DNA of 64,000 bases from Molossus alvarezi (GCA_037176705.1 CM073890.1:98756591-98820590), one strand, 5' to 3'; shown: positions 23,691 to 35,175, counted from the first letter of the stretch. Notes: generated from the letters alone by a model not told the origin. Numbers and translations: made by a program.

Positions 23691-23990
23691 GCTTTTTTTT
23701 TTTTTTTTTACACAGAATTTTATTTTAGAATAGATTTAGATTTACAGAAAAGTTGTGAAGATTGCATGTCCCATGCATACTGTTTTCCCTATTATTAACA
23801 TCTTCTATCAGTATGGTATATTTTTGCAGTTAATGAACCAATATCGATACATTATATTGACTTTCTTTGTCTTGTTTTTTTACCTTGGCAGTTTGGGGAG
23901 TACTGGCCATGTATTTTGTAAAATGTCCTTCAGTTAAAATTCGTCTTATGCTTTTTCTTATGATTACACTGGAGTTACTGTTCTAATGAG
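23691..23990 (-). mobile_element. Old L1 3' end
   Basis: T19 run, then 'ttagatttacagaaaagttg' and 'cttctatcagtatggtatat', the plus-strand image of an L1M-type 3' UTR. Confidence 0.65.
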
Positions 23991-24129
23991 AAAGTGATAC
24001 CATTGTGATTAGCTAGCTATTAATACTAGGAAAGGAACAAAGGGAAGGCCAGTCGTTACAGACATGTCATTTGGGCAGCTTCCCCAGGAAACTGCAGCTG
24101 TGCACTGCCAGGGAACCGCCAGCCCACTC

Positions 24130-24660
24130 CCTGCAGATCACTGAGAAAGTAAGTGGTCCAACAAAGGGGAGACAGACAGACGCAGGCCCAGTGAAGCTGG
24201 GGTGACACAGGGAATGTACTTGCCTATCAGTCGAGACTTAGGACAGAGATGATTGGCCAGAATGGGAGGGGCCACTGCAAGCCCACAAAAATTAGGAGCT
24301 ACATAATCCCCCAAACAAACAAATTCTCTTTTCGCACTTGATTCCTGGCTCGTGGGGCTCCCTCCTTCCTGCCTCCTTGCATTTGCCCATGTTTCCTCCA
24401 CAGGCATGCGTCCCTGCAGACCCCACACGCAATGGACTGGCAGACTGCAGCAGGGAACACAGGCCAAGCTGGCCCGATGCCGCACTGGACCAGCTCCGAC
24501 AAGGAAAGGAAACTCTACTCTGCTGAAGGCAAAGCGGGACTTCCTCCTTTGGGGCACAGGACCTTGGACACTCAGGGGTGTAATCCCACAGAAATAAAGC
24601 TTTCTACATTATCCTCCCACATGAGTCTCAGAAAACTCTTTTTCTCAGGATATCACAAGA
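24130..24660 (+). mobile_element. Candidate solo LTR (ERV1-like)
   Basis: The layout suits a gammaretrovirus-like LTR: 'gattggccagaatgggaggg' (CCAAT-like, inverted), an AT-rich TATA-like stretch near 24285-24305, and AATAAA at about 24592 followed by a T/C-rich U5-like end. Terminal TG..CA and target duplication were not found, so the edges are approximate. Confidence 0.4.
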
Positions 24661-25494
24661 GTTCCACTCCCATGAGCAACGGGTGGGGACGAGGCCCTCT
24701 CTACCCGGTAACAAAAGGACACAGATAAATTGTCATTCTCATCACACCACATCAAGTGTGCTTGCCCTCAGGATGACTTATCCCTGTTGATTTCATCGTG
24801 ACCACCTGGCTGAGGCAGGGTTTGTCAGGCTTCTCCCCTGCAAAGTTACTTTTGCCCTGCTTCCCACACTGCAGAAATTGGAAGAAAGTCACTATGTAAC
24901 ACTGACACATAAGGACTGATAAATTAGGTCCCACCCCCTTAAAGACACAGTATCTCTGTAAGTTATTTGGAATTTTTTGACATGGGAGATTTGTCTCTTC
25001 TTTCTTATTCATTTATTCAATCATGTGTTTATACTAACATGAATTTATAAATATATATTCTGCACTTTGGGCTATAATTCAATACTATTTTTTTGGTTGC
25101 TCACATTGTTCTTGCTTTGGCTATTGGCAGCCCTCGCCCCAGGGACCTTTGACCTGGTAATGAGACTGAACTGAGCAGCCTCTCTCTGGACGGCTGAGCC
25201 TATTTTCCATAAAACTTGAAAGTTGTTAGAAGCCAAATTCTTCTGCCAGAGGAGAGAAGTGATGGACTCAAATGGGCAGAAAAAAAGAGGAAAAAATCAA
25301 GCAAATGTAGAATTTTTAAAGAATGGGAAAGAGCCAGAAATAGACACCTGCACATCTTCACATCTTTGTTAACCCTACATCCTAAACCCCTGTTGCCCCA
25401 GCCTGAGGTTTTGTGTGCCATTCCAGTTTCTGCAAACCAAATCTCTCTTTTTATTTAAATTAGATCTATTTCTTCAACCTAAATAATTAAAACA
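24661..25494. other. No recognised feature
   Basis: No named repeat or frame of note. Confidence 0.4.
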
Positions 25495-25744
25495 GCCCTG
25501 GTCAGTTTTTCTCAGTGATAAGAGCATAGGCCTGCGGACCAGAGAGACCTGGGTTCAGTTCCCGATAAGCGCACGTACCTCGGTTGCATTTTGTCCCTGA
25601 CCCTGGTTGGGGTTGTGTGGGTGGCAACCAGTCAATGTGTCTCTCTCACATTGATGTTTCTCTCTCTCTTCCTCCCTCTCTTCCTGCTGTTCTATCTGAA
25701 GATAAATGCAAAAATGTCCTCGGGTGAGGATCAAAAAAAAAAAG
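25495..25744 (+). mobile_element. VES SINE, long class
   Basis: Head GCCCTGGTCAGTTTTTCTCAG, 'acctcggttgcattttgtcc', perfect tail hairpin TCCTCGGGTGAGGA at 25717-25730, then A-run. Confidence 0.93.
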
Positions 25745-26484
25745 AAAATATTCTGGATATAGATTCATTGCCTCAGGCCATCTCTCCTTCTAGGCAAATT
25801 AGGCAATAAAGTGTCCTAGTCCAAGTTTTGCCCACTGGGAAGATTTATCTTCCCCATTCTCCTTCAGGGCCATCTCTTAAGCTTATAATTGGGCCAGAGT
25901 CCAGTTCCATCTGGTGCATAGCCATCAGTAAACACATTTATTCTTTTTCTTTCCAACAAACTCATCTAAAGAAAACTCCCTCTGCAGCCAAAGGCAAGAG
26001 TTGAGGGGCGATGTGGCGGTGCAATGAGAATACACATATCAGGAGTACGATCCACCTGCTTAGTCAGTTCGATGTAGTTTGGGAACCGAAAAATACCATT
26101 TCAAATTGATGTTAAAGGGCTGCTAAACCATCTACGTGTATGGCTTAGGTTCAGATATCAACCAGTTCTTGATGGGCAGGGCAGGTCCTTGGAGCATCTA
26201 GGGTGTGGTGGGCAAGAATTTAATCTCTATTAGAAACAAGGAGAAAACCAAGAGCTGCTTCTCAATAAGAACTCTTATCTGTCAACGAGAGCATTGCAAT
26301 TCCCCGGTAGGGCCACCATAGACTTCATTCATTCAGATCTGTCATGGATATTTGTGTCCCTGGGGTCTTAAAAGATGCCCGGCAGATCTACTGGCCCAGC
26401 TAAAAAGCCTTCTCTCGCTCTGGAACCCACTCCAAGCTAGCAGGCTTCCTTTCAGACCACAGTTCAAGGTCTGGAGGAGATGTA
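25745..26484. other. No recognised feature
   Basis: Unassigned sequence of mixed composition. Confidence 0.4.
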
Positions 26485-26614
26485 CAGGGTGTCCCTAAAA
26501 TATGTACACAGGGGATCTGTAGAGTCTATTACATTTTGAAAATGAAGTGCATTTTAATAAACACTGGCTTTATGATTATACTTTTTCTGTGTATACATTT
26601 TTGGGGACACCCCA
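26485..26614. mobile_element. Mariner-type MITE, 130 bp, with TA duplication
   Basis: Left end CAGGGTGTCCCTAAAATATG and, on the opposite strand, right end TGGGGTGTCCCCAAAAATGT form terminal inverted repeats of about 26 bp. TA flanks both ends (26483-26484 and 26615-26616), the hallmark of Tc1/mariner insertion. No transposase; a non-autonomous element moved in trans. Confidence 0.85.
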
Positions 26615-27030
26615 TATATGCCCCTTCTAAAATACAAAGAAGACCACCAAGCTCTGTGCTGCTTTTTAAGTAGCAAAGGAAACAAACCTTACAAATGCTG
26701 AAAAAACAAACTGAACCAGATGTTTTGCTCTTGTCTATACTCTGTCCAGGAGAGAGTTCTACTTCACAGATCTGGGGAGGAGGGGGGTCAAATATTGAAA
26801 AAATATTAAAACGAGTGCACTGACAGTTTTGCCTGGTGTTAAACTCTGGAAGGAAGAAATAAGTAAAGAAGTATCTTAATGTAAAAAAGTGGAGCCCGAT
26901 AATAGCTATTCTGGGAGTTATTTTATCTTATTTATGAATTATTTAAGCTGATTAATCTTTAATCTCCTGCGCTTTTGAAAAGTGCAGAGATTAATAAAGC
27001 GCCTACACAAAGATGACTCGAACTCATCAG
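26615..27030. other. No recognised feature
   Basis: A G-rich stretch at 26775-26790; otherwise nothing seen. Confidence 0.4.
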
Positions 27031-27186
27031 CAGGTGGTCCTCAGCCTTCCGAGCGCCACGGCCCTTTAGTACAGGTCCTCATGCTGTGGTGGCCCCAACC
27101 ACAAAATTATTGTCGTGCTACTTCGTAACTGTAATTTTGCTACTGTTATGTCTTAGGTGACCCCTGTGAACGGTTGAGAACCTCTG
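27031..27186 (+). mobile_element. SPIN-like hAT element, internally deleted
   Basis: Ends CAGGTGGTCCTCAGCCTTCC and GGTTGAGAACCTCTG, with 'gtaattttgctactgttatg' inside. These are features of the SPIN hAT family, inferred to have entered several tetrapod lineages by horizontal transfer. The segment next to the right end is shorter than in the copy at 32606-32834. Confidence 0.8.
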
Positions 27187-27291
27187 CATTAGAGCCTTTC
27201 GTATTTTTCCACTACCTACCACAGTGTCTGGCTCTTTTTATAATCTCAATAAAGATTTTTTTAATGACTGATGGGATCCTCACCAGAAATA

Positions 27292-27371
27292 GTGTGAACT
27301 TTGGAGGCTAAAAACATCTAGATTCAAATCTTGTCTTTAATCCTTACCAGCTCTGTGGCCTGGGGGAAATT
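27292..27371 (+). mobile_element. MIR SINE, left half (split by an LTR)
   Basis: 'ttcaaatcttgtctttaatc..ccagctctgtggcctggggg' is the MIR tRNA-derived part and start of the core. It continues at 27738 after the LTR. Confidence 0.65.
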
Positions 27372-27373
27372 AG

Positions 27374-27737
27374 TAAATCAGGCTGAATAATGGCCCCTCC
27401 AACGATGTCCACCTCCTCATCACAGGGACCTGTAACTACGTCACTTTATATGGTCAAAGAAACTTTGTAGATGGAATTAAATTAAGGGTCCTGAGATGGA
27501 GAGATTGCTTTAGATTATTTGGGTGGTCCCAATATCATTACAAGGGTCCTTATAAGAAGAAGGCAGGAAGGTCTGAGCCAGAGATGGGGCCGTGATGATG
27601 AAGGAGAAATTGAAAGGAAAATAGTCTTGCTGTAACTTTAATTTTAGCACCTCTGACCTCCAGAACTATAGGAGAATAAGTTGGTGTTGTTTTAAGTCAT
27701 TAAAATTGTGGATATTTGCATAACTGAAAACTAATTC
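27374..27737 (+). mobile_element. MaLR-like solo LTR inserted in a MIR
   Basis: Starts 'tgaataatggcccctccaac', contains 'agggtccttataagaagaag' and 'ctccagaactataggagaat', and ends 'gaaaactaattca'. Flanking 'aatcagg' and 'aattcagg' suggest a short target duplication. Confidence 0.7.
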
Positions 27738-27858
27738 AGGCACTCTGAGCCTTAGTTCCTTCTGACAAACCTTGCAATAATATATGTGTATTGTGAGGAT
27801 CCAAAATGATTTAAAGGACACAGCCCACAGTAAGCACTCAGTACGTGGCAGCTATTAA
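27738..27858 (+). mobile_element. MIR SINE, right half
   Basis: 'gagccttagttccttctgac' through 'gtaagcactcagtacg' continues the MIR core and tail begun at 27292. Confidence 0.65.
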
Positions 27859-27871
27859 GACATCGTATGGT

Positions 27872-28098
27872 TAGAGGCGCAGCTTAGAGTATTAATTAAA
27901 AGCCTGGATTCTGGAGTTGAACTAAAGGCTACTCCTTTCCAGGCCTTGCCACTGACCAGTTGTAGGTTTCCCCAATTGTAAACAGGAGTTAAGAACAGGC
28001 TGCTCTCAGAAGACTGTTGTGAGGACGAATTGACATCTTTCATGTACAATACTGAGCCCATGGCTGACCCCAGGTTTGCACATAATAAATGTTGGCTA
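27872..28098 (+). mobile_element. MIR SINE
   Basis: Near-complete MIR: 'attctggagttgaactaaag', 'ccttgccactgaccagttgt', then 'cataataaatgttggc' at the tail. Confidence 0.7.
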
Positions 28099-29670
28099 CT
28101 CCTACTCATGCTGTGTGTTTTGTTATTTCACCACTAAAAAAGATGTCCTGGAATTTCCTGCCCCCACAAGGCTATATCTTGCCATGGTCACTTATTATGA
28201 ACTTCAAAGACTGAAGTTAGCCTGGGGCTTAAATGACAGCTTAATCTGAGATCACCCAGGTTTCATTTTAACAAATAATGTCCCCCATTCCATTCCAAAG
28301 AGGGGGAAAATCTCTTTATTAAAATAACTAAGCAAGGCTTCAGTAAACATTAACAACGACTAAACCAATAATGTTTTGACTTTAGTAAACCAAGCCCTTA
28401 AGATACAATTACATTTTTCTTTCTTGTCCTAATCATGTCTTTACCAGCTTACTCTCAGCTGGTCTTTTTGCATAAGCATTTCTTCCTGAGCTTTACATCA
28501 TTTAACATATGCTATATGAGGTACATGCTATGTGCTACTGCTCACATTTTGATAAACCGTGAAGGGTGTCTTAAACAGCACCTGGTATATTTTTAGTTAT
28601 AAATTAAAGATAAAATACAGTAGGGAATATAATTCAAAATACCCAACATGCATAGTCCTGGCTTATTACTAGTTTTAAAGCACTTAAAGGTAAGAAACTG
28701 AACAAGTAGAGGGAATTAATTTCTGATTTTCATGAAGTGTTCTTCTGATGACATGTTCATGAACGTCACCATCATTGTCACCATGAAACATCAGAAAAGG
28801 AAAAGAACATTCCGCTTGCGTGGAAACTATTTATTTTCTATTTCAGCAGGAAGGCAAACATGTGTGCACTCACAATATTTATATTTGTACAGATTCCTAT
28901 CAAATGAGTTAGGAAAGAGAACATTTATTTTCAGTGAACTGAGTTTGAATTGGAGTTGATAAATAATTTGTCAACCAAGCTCAGACACTTTTGAGAGTAA
29001 AAGGGAGTACTATCAGTAATGATGTCACAGTCTGTTTCTGACCTAATTTCAAGCACATTTATTAAAATGTTTTACTTTATCGTCTTTTATGTGCCAGGTA
29101 CATTTAGGGAAGAATAAGAATGCTCAGGGAGAAGAAAATCGGGCCGAAGAGGCAGATTGGAGAGTGAGCATTCGCAACAGTCGAGCCCGTGTCCGCCTGT
29201 TGTATCAGTGGGGGTGGGGGTGGGAAATGTGTGCACCTGCTGGAACGACAGCGTGCAGGAAGAGGCCCTTCGAAATCTAATGTTTATAGAGGGTGGAAGC
29301 CCTAAAACAAGGACCGATCTTCTAAGCACTCGAGGTCGAGGAGACCAAATGAAAAGGACCAGAGACTTGAAAACGGGGTGTGGAGGAAACCGATCATTTT
29401 GCTGTGAGGGTACCCAGCGCACTGGCGCCTGGTGAGTGTGAGGACGGCGTTAGTGGGATCACGCAGGCTTTCATTCGTTAACCCAGACATTCAGAGTTTA
29501 GCCTAGAAGGAAAGAAAGCTGTGACGGAATTTAAGCAGAGTAGGGCAGAGTTCGATTCATCTGCCAGAGGTTCACTCTGGGTCAGCACCGGAATCCATCA
29601 GTGGAGGGTGCGCAGGCTCAGTGAGACCTGCCCGGCCAGCACCGCCCTGCCCAGGAGAGGCCTCGCCCTG
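28099..29670. other. No recognised feature
   Basis: 28100-29040 is AT-rich; 29100-29670 is more GC-rich with scattered CpGs and overlapping short frames on both strands, none with a motif I recognise. Confidence 0.4.
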
Positions 29671-29675
29671 GATGA

Positions 29676-29822
29676 GCGTCAGAACCTGGGGACCCTTTGA
29701 AAATAGTGACTGGATCTCATCCCCAGAGGTGCTGTCCCACTGGCCTGGGTCTGGAAATGAATAAATACATGCGTTTAGGGTCAGAGAGATTCAAATGCAC
29801 TTCCAAGGTTGTGAGCCACCGA
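29676..29822 (+). mobile_element. hAT-Charlie relic
   Basis: 'cctggggaccctttgaaaat', 'ccccagaggtgctgtcccac' and the end 'caaggttgtgagccacc' follow the pattern of small non-autonomous hAT-Charlie elements (MER3/MER20-like). Exact family uncertain. Confidence 0.45.
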
Positions 29823-30590
29823 GCCAGTACAGTTCTTAAGCTAGAACTCGGAGAAGGAGTGAGAGACTGGGGATAAAAACCAGTGGCATGTAAGCAGTGA
29901 GTGACAGGGACACATGTAGAATTTAGATACATCCTGGTTTTCTTGCTTGAGCCACTGGATTGATTTTGATGCTATTAAACTGTACCAGACAATGTTTCTG
30001 AAGACTTTATCCAAGGAACAAGATATTTCCCCAAAAGAAAAAAAGTTAAATAAACACTACTTCAGCAAGCTACCCAATGAATCTGGACTTCATTTGGTAG
30101 TAGAACGGGAATTTGGAAGAAGCTGACATTTTCAATTTTTGATGCTAAGGATTCAATACCTTTATCATCTTTTGGGGGAGTGCAGGGGGACAGAGGATTA
30201 AAAGGATATCCCTTTGGTGATACATACGTAGAGCAATCCCCAAGCATCCCTCTGAGAATGACACCACAGACCACCGAACACTGGCTTGGCAGGCTTTTCG
30301 CAGAATGCGTTCGCTTTCACTTAGGAACGTGTGGTAAGAGGACGGCGCGGAGGCTGCAAGGTATCTTTCCTGTTTTCAAGATTTGACCACTAAAAACCTA
30401 GCTGAGCACCAAAGGTCTGACACTGAAGGAACACAATGCCTGTTCTTCTCCACTCATTTCCAAATGTCTAATACATTCTTTGACAAGCAGAACGATATTT
30501 TGTCTTCCTCGGGACATCATTCTTTAATGAGAAGGAAGGGGCAGGAGAGAGACAGCGAGCTGAGTGATTATTAGAAGCACTTAGACAGCA
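29823..30590. other. No recognised feature
   Basis: No gene or repeat identified. Confidence 0.4.
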
Positions 30591-30770
30591 CCGTGTGTCA
30601 TGCGCTGTTCCCAACACATTTAATTCGGTTCTCCTAACAACCCTTCAAAGGACGAACTGTTATGAGCCTCATTTTTCATACGAAAATGGAAGCCTAGAGA
30701 GGTTAAGTAACTTGCTCCAGGCCACACAGCTAGTAAACAGAGGAGCTGGAGCAGGGGAATGCAGCTGGGC
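30591..30770 (+). mobile_element. MIR SINE
   Basis: 'aattcggttctcctaacaac', 'agagaggttaagtaacttgc' and 'ggccacacagctagtaaac' are the conserved MIR core. Confidence 0.8.
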
Positions 30771-32605
30771 TGGTGCCCACTCCTAACCTGGATGGAGGCT
30801 GGGCTGCACCTTTCAGCTCAGCAAGGATCTGTTCCCGCAGGATGAGTGGACACTGTGAGCTCAGTAGGAGCTGCTCCTAAAGCACACGGTTGTATGTGGA
30901 GGAGAAGGAACCAGAGCAGAGAGAAAGGTGGAGGACCTAGGGGAGGAGAGAAATTGATGGAGCAGGGTTCTGCAGGACGTCCAACAAGATGAGCGAGGCT
31001 TCCGTAGCCCAGATTACTTTTTACCGGGTAACTTTTAGACACACTTTGGGAACTGACGAAACAAGAAGCAAAACGTGTGCTGAGAGAGAAAAGCCGGCAG
31101 CGGTGTGGGGTGTTAGCCCGGAGTTTCCAGAAGAGGTGGCTGCACAGGTCAAGCAGCTCAGAGGCGGGAGCGGCCACAGAGCTTGCAGACAGGTTAGGGC
31201 CCAGTGCAAGGTGAAAAGCAGGGTTTCTTGTCTAGAATCATGTCGACTTTCAAGACAACAAAGCACAGGATTGAAACAAGCAGAATCAATCACAGGTGCT
31301 GGCGAGAGTGGCACAGGTCACACCACCTTGAGGCCAGCCCTGACCAGAGGTCATGGGTGACATCATTCTGTGCTGCCATCAACCAGAATTTACAGACCAG
31401 ACTTCTGATCCACTCCATGACTTGGAACCAAAACTCTCTCTATGAGGAAGGAGAAGAGAAACAGGTGGTGATGAAATTCCTTCTGACCACAGGCAGGTTT
31501 CCATCTTTTGATTGTGTAGCTGAGTGAAGCGATTACTCCTCTTTCCATAATGGAGGGTGTTGCTTTTATTCAAGAGCACGTCTTGCTTATTATCCCAAAG
31601 TCTTTTGCTAGATTTTTCTATAGTAATAACATCAGAAAAATGACCAACTTAAAAAGTTACTGTTTCACTCCTAAAGAGACGATCAATTCCTTAATATTAT
31701 TACATGTCTAAGAAATGCTCAAATTTCAAAAAAGTGAGTTTCTTTAGAGATCACGTTTCTGAACAAAAAGAAATTATTTCATTTCAAAAGATTAGAGAAT
31801 ATCATCACAGTGCATGAGAATTAAAATTATTTCTGTAAAGGAACTTTGAAACTAGCTAATTTCCTATATCCATGTGGAGGATAAAGGAGTTACAAGTCAT
31901 ATTGTATAAACATTACATAGCAGTGTTGAAATTATAATTAATTTCAGAAAATTGATATTTCATCAGGGTGTTTCCTTCCAACATAAATCTCACTTTCTTC
32001 CAAAAAAAATTAACGTTTTTCCAAATGGCAAATTTTTAAATCATTAGTTGGAAAATATTTGCTTTAGAGCTAATGAGATTATCAAATATTTGTTTAAATA
32101 CTTGAGCAACCTGACTTGTGTATATAACTCTTAAAATTATTTTTGTTGCCATGAACTCCCGACATACTGAGTGTACCTGCTGGTTATGTTCCCAAAGACA
32201 TTTGTGTTGTCAGAGTAGCTGAAACTATTTTAACTATGTTTATAGAGATTTGTGGCAGCCAGATTGCACATGAAGAAACATTTTCAAAATAAATAAAATT
32301 GCAGAGATAAAAAGAAGCAGGTAGTATCTTCTAGTCCTCCCTCCTGTCCTAAGAAAATTTGCTAATACAAACATACCATTTCCAAAGATCTTTAGGAATG
32401 TGAACTACAACAGTTTGGTGGTGTATGCACCGCAACTTTTCTTTTTACAATCACTATAGAAAATTCTCTGCAGCCTCAGATCAAACTTTGAGCCCACTAA
32501 TTATTATGTCTATAATTTGAGCAGTCTGTCAAAATCTCTGAAACATCTTCTGTGCACTGGGGTGACTCCTGAGATGGTTATAGAAATGCCTTAGAAAGTG
32601 AAAAG
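30771..32605. other. No recognised feature
   Basis: 30771-31600 is of moderate GC content with several overlapping open frames of about 95-125 codons on both strands, none with a known motif. 31600-32600 is AT-rich. I see no exon-like structure that I would defend. Confidence 0.4.
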
Positions 32606-32834
32606 CAGTGGTTCTCAACTTGTGGGTCGTGACCCCTTTGGGGGTCGAACAACCCTTCCACAGAGGTCGCCTAAGACCATCGGAAAACACATACAGTATT
32701 TCCAATGGTGATTCATAACAGTAGCAAAATTACAGTTATGAAGTAGCAACAAAAACAGTTTCATGGTTGGGGGTCACCACAACATGAGGAACTGTATTAA
32801 AGGGTCGCGGCATCAGGAAGGTTGAGAACCACTG
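32606..32834 (-). mobile_element. SPIN-like hAT element
   Basis: CAGTGGTTCTCAACTTGTGG at the left end, GGTTGAGAACCACTG at the right, with 'ggtcgcctaagaccatcgga' and 'tggttgggggtcaccacaac' inside: a short non-autonomous SPIN member in the orientation opposite to 27031-27186. I found no clear 8-bp target duplication. Confidence 0.88.
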
Positions 32835-32913
32835 GAAACATATAGGAAGAATAGCTAGTCACATTACCCTGTGTTTTGTTCTGTTTTTTGGGGTTTTATT
32901 TTTTTGTGTGGAG

Positions 32914-33126
32914 TCTTTTTAATCCTCACCTGAGGATATGTTTATTGATTTTTAGAGAGAAAAAGGGAGAAAGAGAGAAGGACAGCGAAACATCGATCAG
33001 TTGCCTCCCATAGGTGCCCCGACCAGGGGTCAAACCCGCTACCTCGGTATGTGCCCTGGGGAGTGGAACCCAGAAACGTTTTGATGTACAGGACAATGCT
33101 CCAACCAACTGAGCCACCTGGCTGGG
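32914..33126 (-). mobile_element. VES SINE, hybrid class (short-class body, hairpin tail)
   Basis: Minus-strand head ends at 'gccacctggctggg'. The body resembles the short class and ends 'aaaaatcaataaacata', but is then followed by the perfect hairpin TCCTCAGGTGAGGA (32923-32936) normally seen in the long class. Confidence 0.85.
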
Positions 33127-33322
33127 CTCTGCACTCTGTGCTTTAACCCAGCTTCATTGTAATGAAGGGAGTGGACTTAGACATGTGAGCTCCCTGAGCT
33201 ACAGTCCTTCAGCAATAAGAAGTGTATAATGGTAATTATAGTAATAATAATAATGACAACAACAATAACACTTACAGGGCTTAGATGAGGATCAAATGAG
33301 AGTATATAATTTAAAATGTGTT

Positions 33323-33505
33323 ACCTGGCTGGTGCGGCTCATTGGACCGGGCATCGCCCCATGCACCAAGAGGCCTCGGGTTTGATTCCCATCATGGTAC
33401 ATGCCCAGGTTGCATGCTAATCCCCAGTAGGTACAGGAGGCGGTCCATCAGTGTTTCTATCTCTCTCTCTTCCTCTCTCTCCCTCTCTCACTCTCAAAAA
33501 TCATA
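33323..33505 (+). mobile_element. VES SINE, short class
   Basis: 'acctggctggtgcggctcat', box-B-like GGTTTGATTCCC, CT-rich middle, 'ctcaaaaatcatat' tail. Somewhat decayed. Confidence 0.8.
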
Positions 33506-33539
33506 TTTTTTTAAAAAATATTGTTCAACTACACATATG

Positions 33540-33562
33540 TAGATAGATAGATGATAGAGAGA
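33540..33562. repeat. Short (GATA)n run
   Basis: A few GATA units with interruptions; an ATA/AAC-rich simple patch also lies at 33235-33272. Confidence 0.7.
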
Positions 33563-33775
33563 TACATGATGCTGTAAGAGCATGATGTACTCTCAGAAAT
33601 TCCCAATGTATTAGAAGACACATTATAGCGCATGGAATGATTATAACTGCCCACAAAATTAGTATATGGGAACACCTCTCTTTGTTCTGGATTTCTTCTT
33701 AGACAATCCAGGCACCCTGATGAGGCTAATTGAGTTTTAGAAAGAGATATATTATCAGTCATCATTGTTAGGTAC

Positions 33776-33945
33776 AGCAGGACTGGTTACACAATATTTG
33801 GGGCCCTACACAAAATAAAAATACAGAATGCCTTGTTAAAATTATTAGGAATTTCAACACAGTGCCAGCTGAGCATTAAGCAGTGCATGGGCCATTCTAA
33901 GCACAGAGTCTGTGTGACTGCACAGATCACAAGGGATCTGACGTA
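33776..33945. mobile_element. Possible old DNA transposon MITE
   Basis: 'aggactggttacacaatatt', 'ttattaggaatttcaacaca' and 'ctgtgtgactgcacagatca' resemble a short mammalian DNA element with CAGG(G/A)CCGGC-type ends. The right terminus is not clear. Confidence 0.35.
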
Positions 33946-34950
33946 CAAGCAAGAAATTGACTCTAGCTAATTTCAGCAGCAATTATTAAATGTCTAAGAA
34001 GGTTGCATACAAGGCTCAAAGCTGCACAGAAAGGACCATCATGCAAAATTACAGCCCAGAATTAGTCTACTGAAGATGCCGTTGGCACTGCCAAGGAGTC
34101 CTTCAGGCCATAGTTTGTGTTGCTGCCACCATAGACCAGAAAGTTTAATTGTATTGCAACCATTATCGATGCTAAAGAGAAGTTCTCTAGGGTTCCTGGT
34201 TTCTGTGGGTCACTAGCTCCTGATTCAATTTCTGGGGTAGAAATATCTAACTGACAAAGCCTACGCCACTGTGCCCATTCTCCCAGCTGCAGGGAATCCT
34301 GGGAAAGCAAGTACCTGGCATTTTCTTCATGTAGCAGAAGGTGGGCTATGCCTCCCAACAGGTCACATAAAACAGGGTATTCCCCAAACAGAATAAGGAG
34401 GGGCCCTGGGCTAGGCAGCCAAAAAAGACAACGAAAGTCCATTCGAGAAATAATATTCTCAGGCAGATCATCAAAGTTATGAAGTTGATATACTTGTTTA
34501 TTTCACTCTGAAACTCACAAGTTTATCTTGTAAAGGAGATCCTGGTAGTAACAGATGTGTATAATACATAAAATATCTACACAGTTACTCTCTTCTTTCC
34601 AGCCTCTTTCTCCACTAGAAACAATCTTAGAAGTCCCCAATTTGTTTTCAAAATTTTCTCAGAAATAACATTGATTTTAAACCATTCCTTTCTTCTGATC
34701 AAAATGATCATTTCTCAGCTGCAGTGGTAATGCATTGGTTTTCACTGAACACCCTTACACGTCTGGATAACGTTTTCTCACCCAGTCCTGTGATTCTGAT
34801 GGAGCTGCCCATCACCTTCCCATTCCCCTATACTCACTTTAATGCCAAATGGACCCGGGTCCAGTCAGTTATAAAAAATCCTTTCCCTAGCCACATCGGT
34901 TCCATGTGGACACACTCAAACTTTAATGTGTACACCAATCAAGCAGGGGC
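33946..34950. other. No recognised feature
   Basis: A minus-strand frame of 126 codons (34062-34442) is open; its Leu-rich N-terminal part recalls nothing specific. Confidence 0.4.
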
Positions 34951-34954
34951 CTTC

Positions 34955-35065
34955 AACATGCAGATTCTGATTCAGTGGATGTGGGTGTGCCTGAGCATCT
35001 CTGTATCTCTAAGAAGCTCACAGACGATGTCTCTGCTGCTCATCTGTGGACACCACCAGAGACAG
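34955..35065 (+). mobile_element. hAT-Charlie relic (MER20-like)
   Basis: 'aacatgcagattctgattca', 'gtatctctaagaagctcaca' and 'tgctgctcatctgtggac' match the pattern of MER20-type elements in the orientation ending GGTCC..ACCACTG. Confidence 0.5.
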
Positions 35066-35146
35066 ATATCTCTGCAGGGGAGAAGGGGGTTTCTAGGGTT
35101 GTGCACTCTTACCAAACCAAGCCAATTAACCAACACAGAGAAAGCC

Positions 35147-35175
35147 GGGGCGGGGGGGGCGGGGGTGGGGATGGG
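35147..35175 (+). other. Strong G-quadruplex candidate
   Basis: Five G-tracts of 4, 8, 5, 4 and 3 separated by 1-2 bases (C, C, T, AT) on the plus strand. Confidence 0.8.

Noticed and set aside
34062..34442. 126-codon minus-strand frame as a gene
   Set aside because: No motif, no exon signals that I could defend, and length within chance for this much sequence.
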